A stretch of 64,000 nt of DNA, taken from Umbilicaria muhlenbergii (taxonomy: Eukaryota > Ascomycota > Lecanoromycetes > Umbilicariales > Umbilicariaceae). The notes beneath the pieces are model-generated. The model ran no database searches and was not told the DNA's origin. It saw only the letters and a list, made by a program, of their open reading frames with translations. Where the stretch lies: contig KK106982.1 of assembly GCA_000611775.1 (NCBI GenBank), positions 1,720,643 to 1,784,642 on the forward strand, read 5' to 3'. This document shows, piece by piece, positions 44,943 through 57,221 of this stretch. Position 1 is the stretch's first letter. Each line of letters opens with the position of its first letter. The position numbers and the translations under genes were made by a program.

Positions 44943-47453
44943 GAAGTATTGGTTTCTGATAAGATGGAGTGAGCCCTGATGCAAGAGTGTACCCCTTAAG
45001 GGGTATGGTTGTCGAGCAAGGGCTAGGTACGTTTACGAAAGGGTACAATTCTTTCGGGATGGAAGCCTTTTGTCTTCACTCGCCTGTTAGTTAAGCCTCA
45101 TAGCGGTCGCGAATCGATTCACTTTCAGCCTCTACATATGTCTGTCGCTCCCTATACTCAGCGATCGGACCATTGGAGCAATCGAAGACGAAGAGACTCC
45201 TTTCTTTGTCCTCGGAATGTAGGGACTAGCCAAGGGAGACCGGCCGGTAGATTGGGCTCGATCTATCGTATCCATGCAAAGCGCATCCCATTCCTCTTTC
45301 CTCACCTGGTCGGCTCGATGCCTCACGTATGTAGTTGTTGAGCAACTACCCACATCCTGTTGGCTTCCACATTCAAACCAACATTCCCTTGGATAGTATG
45401 AACCGGTCGAGACTCGTTCGTGGAGGCGGTTACTGGAGTAGTCGTACTGACTGAGTATGCACCTCCATATAAGTTGAAACGAGGTTGTAGAGCATTTCTA
45501 AATAGACCTCTTACATTTCGGAAAATATTGATGTACCCCGTCGTCGGATATGGATCTAAACACTTTTGAAAGCGAAGCTGTATCTTTGTCTCATCGACCT
45601 GGCTTGACCCAGCCGAAGTAATCTGAATGGTAAAGGTGAACAGGATCTGGAGACTGGGGGTCGAATCTTAGGCGCCAATTTATGCATAACCTTGGTGCGT
45701 AGGCCCTATGCACTGGCCAGTTAACTCGATCTCGATCCTCTCAGCGGCGAATATCCCCTAAGTAGCCCTTATCCTTTGGGCTTTCCGGGGAGTATCCTCT
45801 TGACTCGAAATATCAGGGGAGTTAACTCCCTTCATTCCTGGCCGAAGCCGCCCCCCCAGAATAAAAGTAACTCCGCAGTCACAGCGGCTAATTCATGAAT
45901 TCTGCGCTCGATAAACTGTTACTCTTTCAAAAAGTTCTTTTCTACAAAATTCGCCTTCCTGTCATAGATCAAGCTCTCAGAATAACATCAATTGACCATC
46001 ATAATGTCTCCTTCCACTCTGAATATTATTATTACTGTAAGATACCCCTTTCCCTTCATGATAGATACCTAGTTAGCTGCACATAGCAGTGTCATAATGT
46101 CATAGTAGGGGGTGCTCTGGGGATATTCCCCAATCACGTTTTCTCTGTGGGAGTATTTGGCGGTTATAGCCAGGCAATTAGACATTCGACATCATCACGC
46201 AGCTACTATTCCACGTATCAAGAACACATTTTTACATCCGGTTCCACTGCTCAGGATAAATATCTTTAAGAATTGACCTAGTACGAGAAAGGGGACAACG
46301 ACCAGGAATCCCTGCTTAAACCATATCTTACAATCACCGATCAATTCCCGACGTAAACATACGCAGAGCCTCACCATCAGCACGCACTCCACAGCGGCCC
46401 TATCAGGCTCTCCACTTCCCACGTGTATGTGTGCCCCCCACTCCTCACATCGAGAGCCCAGTACGCCCGGCCCGCTATAGACTTTAATGCAACCACAACG
46501 CCAGCTCAGTGAGTTAGCCCAACGCTTATCGTGGTTCCACAAAAGCTGCTATCCACCTAGCGTCGAGCGCCTGCATAAACAAACGACCCCAGAGCCTCAA
46601 GATGTGGGTAGGTATCAGTAGGTGTCACCTCGAATCCCAAGAGTGGTGACCGCGTAGAAGCGATGCACAGTCCTTCAGGCCGCTAGATAGGCATAACTGG
46701 ACCGCCTCGGACTGGGATCTAGGGTTTGGGGTCCATGACGCCGACAATAAATCCATGTGCAGCCGACCCGGAGCAACGGAACTCGTTCACCTAACACAGC
46801 GATTCGCATGTGATAAGGCCGGAAGACATTTCTGTGGACACATGAAACGAGGCTTCAGCCCGGCAACGATGGTGGATGCGTGGCACGCGGGCTGTGGGTT
46901 TTGGCGCTCGTGTTGGAAGCAAAAGCATGCTCCGAATCCTGATTGTGGCAGATCGGGAACCAAGAGGGAGTCAGCTGATTCCTTCCCGATGCGCTTGCGG
47001 GGCGGGCCTTGCAGAAGGGTGGGGGTGCTTTTCTCTGATTGGAGGGTTAGGGCGAAACCAGGCTACGGTAGGTAGACGGGTGCATGTGTTGCTGCTTTAC
47101 TGCGTATGCGCTGCTGCAAGGCTGCGGCAGGTGCTTGGAACAGGAGCGATTTCAAGCATTGGCATGGATATCAAAAGGGGAAAGGCTTGATATGCATTTG
47201 CAGGGAAATTGGACATGGGTATCACATTGAAAGCAACTGCAAATAACGCCAGGTGAGGAAGTCGAAATGAAGTTCATGCTTCCCAAATGCGAGGGTAATA
47301 ACAGGGGATGCTTTTGAACTATATACTAGCTGAGCCACTTCTACTTCCACTTTGAAGGGCCCCCGTAGCCACACAACATAACCGATTTCCTGCAGCAAGT
47401 TGTAGTGCTCCCGTCAGAGAAGGGCGGCTACGTCCACGGCCGAAGGGTACGCA
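44943..47453. other. Gene-free stretch of about 2.5 kb
   Basis: No gene is supported. The open frame at 46755-47075 has no recognisable content. Short complementary words (GGGAGTATTT/GGGGAGTATCC-like) recur at 45790-46170, but I cannot define terminal inverted repeats. Confidence 0.4.
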
Positions 47454-49398
47454 TTAGATACTCTTTGAGGTTGTGAACTCTTTACTGCGCTGAGAGTGAC
47501 AAAGGGGCATAAGCCCGGAGGAGGCAGAGTTGTAATGCAGTGTTGGACTGATAGATGTCGGCATTGTCACTTCTGTAAAAGGAGTTGCGGCCTGCTTCTC
47601 TGGAGCAGTGATTATAGGTATCTCGGTCTTAGCAGAGTATCTGGAAATGGACCTCCAGGTCCCCTGTGAGGTAGGCAATAAAGCACCTGCGGCTTGGTCC
47701 AGCGGCCAGCACTGCTCAACATATGCCCACCATTCGCGATCATCCAGAAAAATGTCGTCCAAGAAAGCCTTATGGCTTGCTTGCTCGACTTTCGAACATC
47801 GCAGTCGATCGAGTATCCACTGACTCACACGTTCAAGAGTAGACGGAGATTCCCCCTGTTCGTCAGCACCGTTTGGCCATGCCGGCTCGTTGTTCAAGTG
47901 GGAAGGCACGGATGTATGGGAGGGTATTGAAGGTACAATCCCCCGCAATTTATGGTCGAAAGTCGGTGGCTGAAAAGGGTCAGAGACCAACTTTGGTTTG
48001 TCTTCTATGCCCTCATCAGGTGCAAGCGAGGTACAAACCCCTAACAATAGTTCAGCAATTTTGATCGGATATAAGATATTCGAGGATCTACCTTCAGGGT
48101 TCCACAGCTGTTCGTCATGCTTTTCAATGTTACAACCCTGTGGAGTTTGCCAAGGCTTAGAAGCCGACCACTATGTTGAGGAGACAGTATTAGCCACAGG
48201 GTCTATTAAGATACTTGAATGATGCACGTACCGAAGTAGAGGGAGTGGAAACCCTTGGAACCTAGGTTCCCAATTAGCCTGAGAATGTGACATGAACTGT
48301 AATCTACTATACATTGGTTTTCTCGGGTCTAAAAGGGGCCTCCGAGGCAGCATAACCAAGAGCTTCTCTTCGCATAGCCTCTGGCTGTGATTGATTCGCG
48401 GTCGCAAAGAATGCGCTTTGATCTTGTGGATTCGACTCAATTGATAAAGCCGTGGTAGGCGCTGTGTCCCGACCATCCTCCGAGTCCACTCTACCTGCCT
48501 CATATTTGAGCCGTCTAACGTCATCTTCGACCTCACGAAGCTCTTCCACAAGTTGGTTGTACACCAACGGAAACTTGGCCAAAAAAGCCACGTTCGGAGG
48601 GTAAGGAAGTAAGGAATAAGACTTTCGTTTTTGCTCCTGCTCCAAACAATCGTTCTGCTCTTCTATGAGATCCTCCAGCCTTTCGTGAAGAATGTTTGCA
48701 TCGCCGAGTCTGGAAAGATACCGTGTTGTAGGTGATGAGTCCTCAGCTGCATCACTTACATAATAAATCAAAGACTGTGGAGTTTTCTCTGGTGATGAGC
48801 CGCGTATCGGCGAGTTAGGACTTTCTCCAGCCCCGAGATCCCATGACTGAGTGTAGAAATTCTTTTCTTGAACTTCCAGATCATACTCCAGTCTATCAAG
48901 ATCGTCCTCTGCCTCGTTGTAATCGTGTTGCATTGGTCCTAACTTATCCCGATCTCCATTAATACCCTCAAGGAGATTTTGAAGACCAGGGTCCTCGACA
49001 CTCGTACCCTTGTTCCAAGAGCGTTGTAACCTCTCGAAGAATTCAACCTCATGGTCAACGACCTTCCCGCGCTGCTGCTCTAATTTCACCCGCCGTTCAT
49101 GTAGGTGGAGTCTTTCCTGTGTCACTCTGATACGGAGAAGCTGGATCTGATATTGCGCCACTTGCTGTGCGTTACGTCGCATCGGCCGTCCATTGAGATC
49201 GAGTTCTGTTGGTTTGCTGGAACTAGTGTTGGAACCCCAGACTTTGTGATCAGAGCCCATGGCGGTGGTTTCGCTAATGTGTGAGTCATGGCGGCCTGGC
49301 TCAGGTAGGAATGATAGTGTTGGAGAAGCTGAATCTAAGCTGTAACCCTTTGGACCCTTTGAACCCCAAGGAATGTGAGCGGTGATCAAAGATGCCAT
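47454..49398 (-). CDS. Coiled-coil protein, fungus-specific family (paralogue A)
   Basis: Exons are 49398-48313, 48170-48092 and 48040-47454, 583 aa. The ATG at 49260 is an alternative start. The protein is mostly charged coiled coil: a first coil (LLRIRVTQERLHLHERRVKL), the block RDKLGPMQHDYNEAEDDLD, a second coil opened by YLSRLGDANILHERLEDLIE, and a C-terminal block RVSQWILDRLRCSKVEQASH followed by a Trp-rich stretch. Paralogue B at 54919 shares all three landmarks (RDRLGPLEDNYDWEEDEHN, YYSRVGDANNIRERLDDLQ, RISRWILNNLRYSPLERVKH). No enzyme motif or membrane segment is seen. I know this layout from hypothetical proteins in Pezizomycotina; function unknown. Confidence 0.78.
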
Positions 49399-50157
49399 GA
49401 TTGCGAATATGTAAGGGGCCTTAGCCCTGCCGCGTCTCTCAACAAAACAATATCCGGGACGTGTTTCAGAAGCTTCCTGCAATTCACCATGGGATAACTT
49501 GGTGTCGCTGCCACCTCTCGTCTCCAGACGCAAGTTTGCACTGTGCCTCGTCCGACAATTGCAACACCAACCACTTTCCAGAGCTGCATAGAGATTACAT
49601 GCAAAGACTCATAAATGTCTTAACATAGTAGAGTGTGTGGGGTCCATATCTTGGCGTAACTCTGCGAATCGAGTTATGCCTTGTGTCAATTGCGAAAGCA
49701 GGTAGTCCTTCGATTCAGAGACTCAAGGAGGTTCGTCCTAGTAGATTTTGGCCAGGTGAATCTAATGCTCTCCACTTCTTTCTTTGCACTCCGTTTCAAC
49801 AACTTGCCAAATGTAGAGGGCGACGTCTGAGTGACCAAGAGATAAACCGACCATAATCCGTCGTTGAACCGGCACAAGTAGGGGGCTTGAATCTAGATAA
49901 GGAAATTGAAAGAGAGCCTTGACAAGCTTCCATGTACCTTTGACATAATGGAGATAGCTGGTGTAGGACTCTCCTAGAATCTTAGCTAGTCTTGTCCAAT
50001 GATTAGCCTTAGACGCCGCAAGGGGGCCTATATATGATGCAGCAATGACATTGTGAAGATGAAATTGCACCAAAGAACCAAAGGTGTCACATAGAACATT
50101 CAGAAGATACCCCGCTCACCCATGAAACGCCCCAGTCTCACAACGCCCCTTTTGTGC
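49399..50157. other. Spacer
   Basis: The - strand frame at 49762-50073 (HNVIAASYIGPLAASKANHW) could be a leftover exon of the DUF7580-type gene just upstream, but I cannot join them. Nothing else is seen. Confidence 0.35.
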
Positions 50158-50454
50158 TCAAATCATCGGATGACCCGCTCCTCTCAAAGCCGGCATTTTT
50201 TCAAGCTTTTCTGCCGGCCGCTTAAGTAGAAGTTTCAGAGTCCCCGCATCCATCTCCTCATCGAGAATAGCATGAAGAAGCGCTTCGCATGTGTTTCGAA
50301 ACAAACACCGCTGGCCTTGTAAATGGCTGGAAAAGCTTCCACTTCCAGAGGATATTGTTTCCTTTCTCTGAGCGGCTGCGCGATAGTGCTCGGCAGCTGG
50401 GATTACCAAAGGCAATGCCCCAAGAATGAAGCCACGAGCGTCTATGGCGGACAT
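50158..50454 (-). pseudogene. DUF7580-type N-terminal stub
   Basis: An ATG at 50454 opens 98 aa that begin MSAIDARGFILGALPLVIPA and continue AEHYRAAAQRKE, ending soon after RCLFRNTCEALLHAI. This matches the start of a large fungal family (DUF7580, some members tied to prion/heterokaryon-type signalling), whose proteins normally exceed 500 aa. The C-terminal body is absent, so I read it as a truncated copy or remnant. A short independent protein is possible. It is divergent from the C2H2 gene, with 228 bases between. Confidence 0.5.
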
Positions 50455-50682
50455 ATAGAGATGGTTGAATGAGGAAAGAGGTTCACAAATGTTGGTTTTT
50501 CGAGGGGTGCTCCCCGCTCTTTGGCGAACTAGTGAACATACAAGCCCCTGAAGGACCCCCCAAAATCCTTCACTACAAGTGATTCATCACTTGTTCCATA
50601 GCCACTATCTTCTTCATTGCTACATCTAGATTCAGACCTCCGGTACCTGTAAATCACTCTTATATTGTCACAACGAGTGAAA

Positions 50683-52282
50683 ATGATCACGCTTACTCTG
50701 AAGACCTGTCTCAAGGGTTTTGACACCCTCTACGATGCCATATGCGGAAGCGAAACCAACATGTCAAGCCTGCAAGAAGACGAAAAGCTATCACAAAGGC
50801 TATTAACCATTCTTGACCGCTTCAAACTCTGGGCTCATGGACACGGTGCCAACGAAGGTCACTTGGACAAGAAGTTGCAGTCCTCAACATTCCTTCGAAA
50901 TTTCGTCGACCAGCAACTGCATCGTCTTGCTCACGCCCTTCAGGAAGGCTTATGCCAGGATCTTTCTGACAAGCCGGTAATGCTTGAGTCTCTTACCTAT
51001 CTCGAGCGAATAGTTCATGGCCTATTCGATATTGAACCTGCTCTGCAAACACCTGTGCCAGACGCGGTCAAAGAAGAAACGACCGATTTGGAACTCGAAG
51101 CGGACATTCAGCGTGTGGAACTAGCATTCCCAAGAGCTAAGGCTCACCCAGGACTTATTAAGCGACTAGCTAGGGCCAACTACAAACGCAGACAACGCTT
51201 GAGAGATATGCGAGAGAAACAAGAAGCTGTGGATGAACGGATGAAGAACCAAGAGGCAGATGGAGGAATGGAAATGCAGGTTGAATCAAGAGTAGCCGGG
51301 CAGTTCACCCTGGAAGAGACTACATCAACATCACCATCGAAATTCTCAGATGTTAGCTTTGAGGACTCTGATTCGAAGTCGGAGGCAGGTTCCGACTCTT
51401 CTTACGCATCCTCTGTCAGTGATGAGCAGATCTACCGCCGTCGATTACCGTCTCCACCGGAAGAGGTAAATGCACAGGGGTCGTTCGAGTGTCCCTATTG
51501 CTTTGAGATTCAAACGAATATCAAAAGCCGGGCAGCATGGAAGTATGTAAGAACAAACCGTTCTCTTTCTTTGCTCGTAATAAGTCCTCATGTTTCAATT
51601 GTCGATGTTCGCCACAGAAGCGGCACAGAACCCGCTCGTGCCATTAGCCAGTGATGCATGATACCATAAGCGCTTGGATTCAACGTGCAAGACTGAGAGA
51701 AAGCTTAACATGCTGGTGTTTTCAAACTTGGAATTACCGCTCCAGCTATGAAGGTGCTGACCATGCGAAGGAAACATGTCTTTGCAGATCTCCAGGCCTA
51801 TGTCTGTACTTTTGGGTGCTGCCTAGAGAGTTCTCAGGTGTTCTCCTGCCGAGCTGAATGGTACAACCACGAACTGGAAAGGCACCGATATGTGGTCAGA
51901 TGGTTTTGCTGGGGTGCTTGTCAGAAGGAGTTTTCGACCCCTAAGGATTTCGAGGATCACATGCGGGAAATCCATGTCGGAACCTTCGCGGAGCATCAGC
52001 TGCCAAGCATCAAAGACTTTTGCAAACAGACCGTCACGGAAAGTGCGACAGAATGTCCGTTTTGCTTTGCATCAGTCGAATTGATAAGCCGGGGACCTCG
52101 GCGTCATATCGCCAACCATCTTGAGGAGCTGGCTTTGTCTGCTCTACCTGGTACCAATGATGTAAGTAATGAAGACAATAGTTCTAGCAATAATCACTCA
52201 TTCGCCATCTGGTTATTAGAAGCCTGAGGAAATTAGAGAAGCAGCACCGAAGATGTTGACCCGCCAGACATCTCACCGATGA
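50683..52282 (+). CDS. Fungal C2H2-finger protein with HLEELALxALP ending
   Basis: Exons are 50683-51542, 51771-52161 and 52220-52282, 437 aa. The frame is open above 50683 only through a TTG. The N-terminal ~250 residues are helical and charged, with an acidic Ser-rich stretch (SFEDSDSKSEAGSDSSYASS). Then come degenerate Cys/His fingers: FECPYCFEIQTN, KKHVFADLQAYVCTFGCC, WYNHELERH, WFCWGACQKEF with HMREIH, and ECPFCFASV with HIANHLEELALSALP. This order is typical of a multi-copy Pezizomycotina family often found beside NACHT or signalling genes. Members are presumed to bind nucleic acid or protein; no role is proven. The final 21-aa exon is inferred from a strong GTAAGT donor and could instead be read through to 52227. 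Confidence 0.82.
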
Positions 52283-54918
52283 GTATGTCCCTTAACTAGG
52301 ACCGGAAAGGCAGCATGAGTTACGATACATGAAGAAACAGCGGGTTAAGAACTCTGAACGTAGTAGATGGAGTGAAAGTATTCTGACACAGGCCCTTTCA
52401 AAACTAAATGTAGTGAAGACAAGGAGGCGAGGAGGCCAGATCTCGAAGAAAGACGCTGATGAAGGAGGCGCAATATCTGCTGATTACACTGTAAAATACA
52501 AAATGACGGGCTCATACCATAAAGAATGAGGGCATAGAGTTTATACACTGATGCAGCAAGTCCCATGGTTGAGATCACGTCTATAGAGTATTTGATTCGA
52601 CTGTATTTCTACTCGGAAGGGTATCAGGCGTGCCATAAAAACAAGTGGCAGTCTCAAACTAAGAAATTTGGGGGATTCTCAGCAGCAAGTCGATAACGAA
52701 GAGGCACCCTCTTATTAAGTAACCTAGAATGTAATTGGAACGGCCCAGTGATTTCTAATAGCATTTGCGCAGCCCGAAACCTGCTTCGCCGTTGAGAACT
52801 ATGAGGGCTTTGCCTGTGCGTGAACTGCCACTTACTTAGATGGTGCGCCTGATATTCAACCATGTTATAAGTGTCATTATCTACGTGCCCAAAATTATGC
52901 ATCGTTAACGTTGATTACGCGCTCGCAGTTCCCAATACCCCTTCCTCATACGGAAAAGTAGGGACTATGCTATCCGCTCTCTCGCTCGCTACCATAGTTA
53001 CTACTCGGGGATTGAGTCCGTGTCTCCTTTACTGTAATTGTTCGCTGCCGCCGCGGAGGCTAAAGCACCGCGGTTACCCTGCATGCGGAAGGAGGATGCT
53101 GGGACTGCAAGATGGAGGACTGTGCAAGATGGAGGACTGCGCAAGATGGAGGACTGTGCAGTCTGTAGGCAGCTCCGTGCAAGGGCTCTCTACGGCGGAT
53201 CCTCTAGGCGCTCTACTCACTTACAGAGAGCCCCTTGAGGCCTCTAAATTCTGCTCTTCTTCTCCATGAGAATTTGGTTAATTTTGTTCGATCGATAGAT
53301 ATAGATGTATCTAGTGGGCTTGATCTATTAATCTTTTCACCAGTCTTCACCTCCTATTTTCGACGTCCCGCTCTCCCGCGTCGTTGATACCAGAAGTGTG
53401 AATAGAAAGAACGGCTTGAGTTTTGGTGTTAAATGAGGGCGCTTTGATTGCGAGACGCCCTGCCTCGAGGCGTTTATAACTAATAGGTTTGGACCTTTTG
53501 CAGTGGTAAGGATCTTGAACATTGGTAGAGGCTGAATCGATTGAATGTGAGGGCTACTGTAAACTACTGCCAACATGCAAAATGGGTTTAATGACAGATA
53601 CCTTTCCTGGGCGATGCCGGTATCAAGTTTGCTAGCCGGGCGTCTGTTCAAGATAAAAAATCATCCCGTGTTCTCCATTCATCGCTAGGGATTTGATAAT
53701 AATACGGCCGTGTATATCTGTGTATTACATCTACCCGGTATAGAACTACAAAATTGCGCCAATGATGTAATACCTACATTCAGGGCATAAAGAAAATTGA
53801 GAAAGACTAAGCAACTCTACGGATATGAGCTGTATTCTCCGCATTGTGTCAACAACAAAAGATCCTTGAGACAGATGAAATAAGAGATTTGGTGATAATA
53901 AGAAAATGAAGCTAGCTTAACAAAACCCAAGTGTGCCATAATAATACAACTTTGGTAACGAAAGTATTGCAGCTCAAATCAAAAGAGTACAAGGGACTAG
54001 CAGACGGGTTCGATCAACGCAAAAATCAGCCACGTCAAAAACGACTGGGCTAGAACTCCTCTGTGTGACTTATGCAGCCTCTGGAGTTCTTGTCATCTGA
54101 CTAAGAATAGTCCGGATGTTGCAGGTGTTTGATGCGCGATCGAACCTGACGGGTAATGACAGCTGTGCGGCAGGAAAACTTGCCAGAAAGCGGCCCGAAG
54201 AGGCTTGTGTTGTACAACAGCGATAACATGGTACGACTCAGGGTTCGACCAGCAGATACCCAGCCATGTATGCTGTTATCGCAGGCGATAAGGTCAAAAG
54301 AAATAACAGGCCCCCGTAGGGTCACGACACGGAATGAAGGTAAGACAACCCGACTGTTATATTGTGGTGTAGCTAGCCTTGGATCTTAGAAATTTGTGGC
54401 GCGAGGTGTTCGGTAGTGACGGTAGGCCGAAGAAATCAAGCAGTTGGTGGCGGCTGATACTGACGTGTTGATTAACGAGGTGAAGGGAAGTAGAATGTGG
54501 GTGTGCTCAATCAGCCAGATTCCATGCAAGAGGATCCTAGGTGGACCGGATGTTGAGATCCAAAAGAGGTCATGAGGTCGTTCGTCTGTCGCCGCTTTTC
54601 CAGGGGGATTTGAGGTGTGCTGGTGGTTGCAGTCGTTGAGACTAGGTGCTAGTTCCCGCGGCCGATGCCTAATAGCAACCAATGGCACCGTTTGGAAGAC
54701 AGCGAAGCATCAACCACTGATCGACGGCGCAATGCAAGGAATTTGTCGAAAGTTTGCCCAGCAAGGCTACTTTTTGGATACGCCAACTATGTACCGTAGT
54801 TTTCCAAAAATTCCAAGTAGGGGAGCAGGCCCCTCACGATGTTGACGGTGTGAGGTCCCCACAATAGTGAACAGGGACTGGGACAGAAGCAATGACGTCG
54901 TACAACTGCCCTCGCTCG
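52283..54918. other. Gene-free stretch of about 2.6 kb
   Basis: No gene is supported. It contains the 17-bp minisatellite at 53107-53159 and an AT-rich part at about 53690-53960. Confidence 0.45.
53107..53159 (+). repeat. Minisatellite, 17-bp unit x3
   Basis: Unit GCAAGATGGAGGACTGT repeats three times; the middle copy ends in C instead of T. Confidence 0.95.
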
Positions 54919-56343
54919 TTAGATACTTCGAGATTCATACTCTGGGAGTAAATCGTGCTCGATACTATTCTGGGGGTACGGATATCCTCTGTTCAGCGTA
55001 GCCCTAATGCTCTCCTCACGGAAGGCGCTGAAGTCTTTGGCCTCTTCTCCAAAAAAGACATCATGATCGAGGACTGCTTTCCAAGCTTTGCGAGTACCGA
55101 GAGGGAAATGTACTTTTTCCTTTTGCCAGTCGTTAAGCAGATGAACGTTTTGTGGCCGTAAATTGTCTTGCTGCCTTACATGATCCCATGAGCCATCGAA
55201 GGTCTCGATCTTGTCGTCAACTCTCCAATACTCGAAAACCGCACGTGCCCATGTTTGGTCTTCTATCGAGTCACGTTCGAGTTCCTCCCACAGAATGTTA
55301 TCGTGCTTGACACGTTCGAGAGGGGAGTATCGGAGATTGTTCAAGATCCAGCGGCTGATGCGTCCTCGTACCTCAATGTAATCACTCAAGAGGTATGGCA
55401 GCACGTCATCAGTCTGAGTAGTCCGGTGTAGAACTGGTGTTTTGTCCTTGAAAATGGGTCCCTTGTCTGGCAAGGACGGCTGCGGGATCCTGATTGGCGA
55501 CCTTGAGTTAATCTCAAACCCCATTTCCGTAGCTCTTTGCCCTAGCTTGGCGATGTCAGCTTCCGCCTTCCCTAATTCAGCGTGCAGCTCATCATATGCC
55601 TTATGAACCCCGGCAAGAAATTCAACATTCTCTGCATAAAGCTCTACATTGTGATTCTTCCGGAACTCAGCGTCATCAAGCATTTGGATGTGCTCAATTT
55701 GAAGATCGTCGAGTCTCTCACGGATGTTGTTGGCGTCACCAACGCGAGAGTAGTACTCATGGACGATTGGATTTAGAGTTTCAGGAACTGCAGCTGCAGA
55801 CTTTGAAGTTCCGGTCATGGTAGACTGATGATCAGACTCATTGTCATTGTTGAGGTATTGAGCCTCTTCTTCATCCAGCTGAAACTCCAGTGCATTATGC
55901 TCATCCTCCTCCCAATCATAATTGTCCTCCAGCGGGCCCAATCTGTCTCGTGCTTCCTTTAACCTTGTGTAGACGTTAACAGTGGCTTTATCAGGTACGA
56001 CGCCTAGTTCCCAGAGTTGTTGCATGCTCTGCATGAGCTTGGTTTCGAGATCGATAGCGTTGGCCTGCTCATCCCGAAGTTCTTTGCGCTTCTCCCTCAA
56101 ACGGAGCCTATTTCCCATAATCTCCCGTCGTAAACCTGCAACCCTTTTCTTTCCTTTCTTCAACCTCTTGCGTTCCGGCCTTATGCCAACTTCTTGTGAT
56201 GTGTCTCTCTCATCTGGAACAACTGACCATGTCGTGACAGCAGTTGGCGCCGACTTCGGAGGCACACCATGGACGCTAGTAGCTCGAGAGGATTGACTCG
56301 AAATGGGATCACCAAGGGATGATGGAGTAGATCGCCCGTACAT
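54919..56343 (-). CDS. Coiled-coil protein, fungus-specific family (paralogue B)
   Basis: One uninterrupted frame of 474 aa from the ATG at 56343 (MYGRSTPSSLGDPISSQSSR). The frame stays open upstream to 56958, but that part is Cys/Pro-rich, has no match in paralogue A and is probably 5' leader; an ATG at 56475 cannot be excluded. A basic stretch (RPERKRLKKGKKRV) leads into a long coiled coil. It shares with paralogue A at 47454 the blocks RDRLGPLEDNYDWEEDEHN, YYSRVGDANNIRERLDDLQ and RISRWILNNLRYSPLERVKH. After that it carries WARAVFEYWRVDDKIETFDG and a C-terminal region with GTRKAWKAVLDHDVFFGEE. Unlike A it has no introns. Function unknown. Confidence 0.8.
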   Translation of the reverse strand: MYGRSTPSSLGDPISSQSSRATSVHGVPPKSAPTAVTTWSVVPDERDTSQEVGIRPERKRLKKGKKRVAGLRREIMGNRLRLREKRKELRDEQANAIDLETKLMQSMQQLWELGVVPDKATVNVYTRLKEARDRLGPLEDNYDWEEDEHNALEFQLDEEEAQYLNNDNESDHQSTMTGTSKSAAAVPETLNPIVHEYYSRVGDANNIRERLDDLQIEHIQMLDDAEFRKNHNVELYAENVEFLAGVHKAYDELHAELGKAEADIAKLGQRATEMGFEINSRSPIRIPQPSLPDKGPIFKDKTPVLHRTTQTDDVLPYLLSDYIEVRGRISRWILNNLRYSPLERVKHDNILWEELERDSIEDQTWARAVFEYWRVDDKIETFDGSWDHVRQQDNLRPQNVHLLNDWQKEKVHFPLGTRKAWKAVLDHDVFFGEEAKDFSAFREESIRATLNRGYPYPQNSIEHDLLPEYESRSI

Positions 56344-57221
56344 AGTGCTATCCCCACACTTAGACAGTGGCCTCTCTGCCCACTTCAGGTGTGGGTTATG
56401 AACCCGTGAGGCAAGTGCGGTCCCTTCCTCATGATATCGAAAGGACGGAAGACGCTCTTGCGCCTCCGCTGCCATGCAAGGCTTCGGAAAGACTCTTCGG
56501 CGTAGTATGGTTTCAGGGAATCTCAGCTGGAATCCTGCCGCGTTTGATATGCCGCGCTGGCTCCTGTGCAACGGTCTGCAAAATCCCGGCACCCGCCCTG
56601 AGGTGATGCGGGAGGGTGCTGAAGGGTGTAATGCTGATGTTTTCCGAAAGTCTGCTGGGTTTCGGTGCAAAGTAGAATAAAGTATTGGAGAGGGTTGGCA
56701 GGCCAACATGAGGAACACGGCATACCTTTGAGGAGGTTGGGGGCTCTGGCCCCTTTCCAGCCTTCCCTTTGGCAGGCATAATGCGTTAAAGGCGAAGCAT
56801 CCATGATTCGGTTTGCGCAACCAGCAATCTCGTTCCGAAGAGGTGGCCCGGGGGTTCGGTAGTAAGCGTGGGGGTGTCTTGCATACACTGCAGACAACCG
56901 AACTCCAATTGGGCAACACCCTGTCCGGCGCTTGGACAAATGGCATTTGACACAGCACATACTGTTACACTGCATGTACTAGGTATGCCGAAGTAGTCCT
57001 TTCGCGCGCATAATCCTTGCATCACTCAAGCAGCGCTACGTGCAGGATTTAGTATGGCCTTCGTCGTTCTCATGTTACACCCCCGGTCTATGACATTTGA
57101 GGTGACTGTGGCAGAGCCGCATTAGACTCATGGACTATATCTGTATTGCGTGGCATCCAGGCCATGCAATGTCTCCTCAAAAAGCCCTACACGGGGACGT
57201 TAATGACACGTGGTCTGCGTC
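56344..57221. other. Spacer between paralogue B and the first DUF6590 gene
   Basis: Divergent upstream regions. The - strand open frame here is discussed under paralogue B. No other gene is seen. Confidence 0.4.

Noticed and set aside
45700-46170. Possible DNA transposon suggested by recurring GGGGAGTAT-like words
   Set aside because: No defined terminal inverted repeats, target duplication or transposase frame could be found.
46755-47190. Two overlapping open frames on the + strand
   Set aside because: No recognisable domain, no consistent splice sites and atypical composition.
56344-56958. Upstream open extension of coiled-coil paralogue B
   Set aside because: Cys/Pro-rich content without similarity to paralogue A; likely 5' leader that happens to be open.
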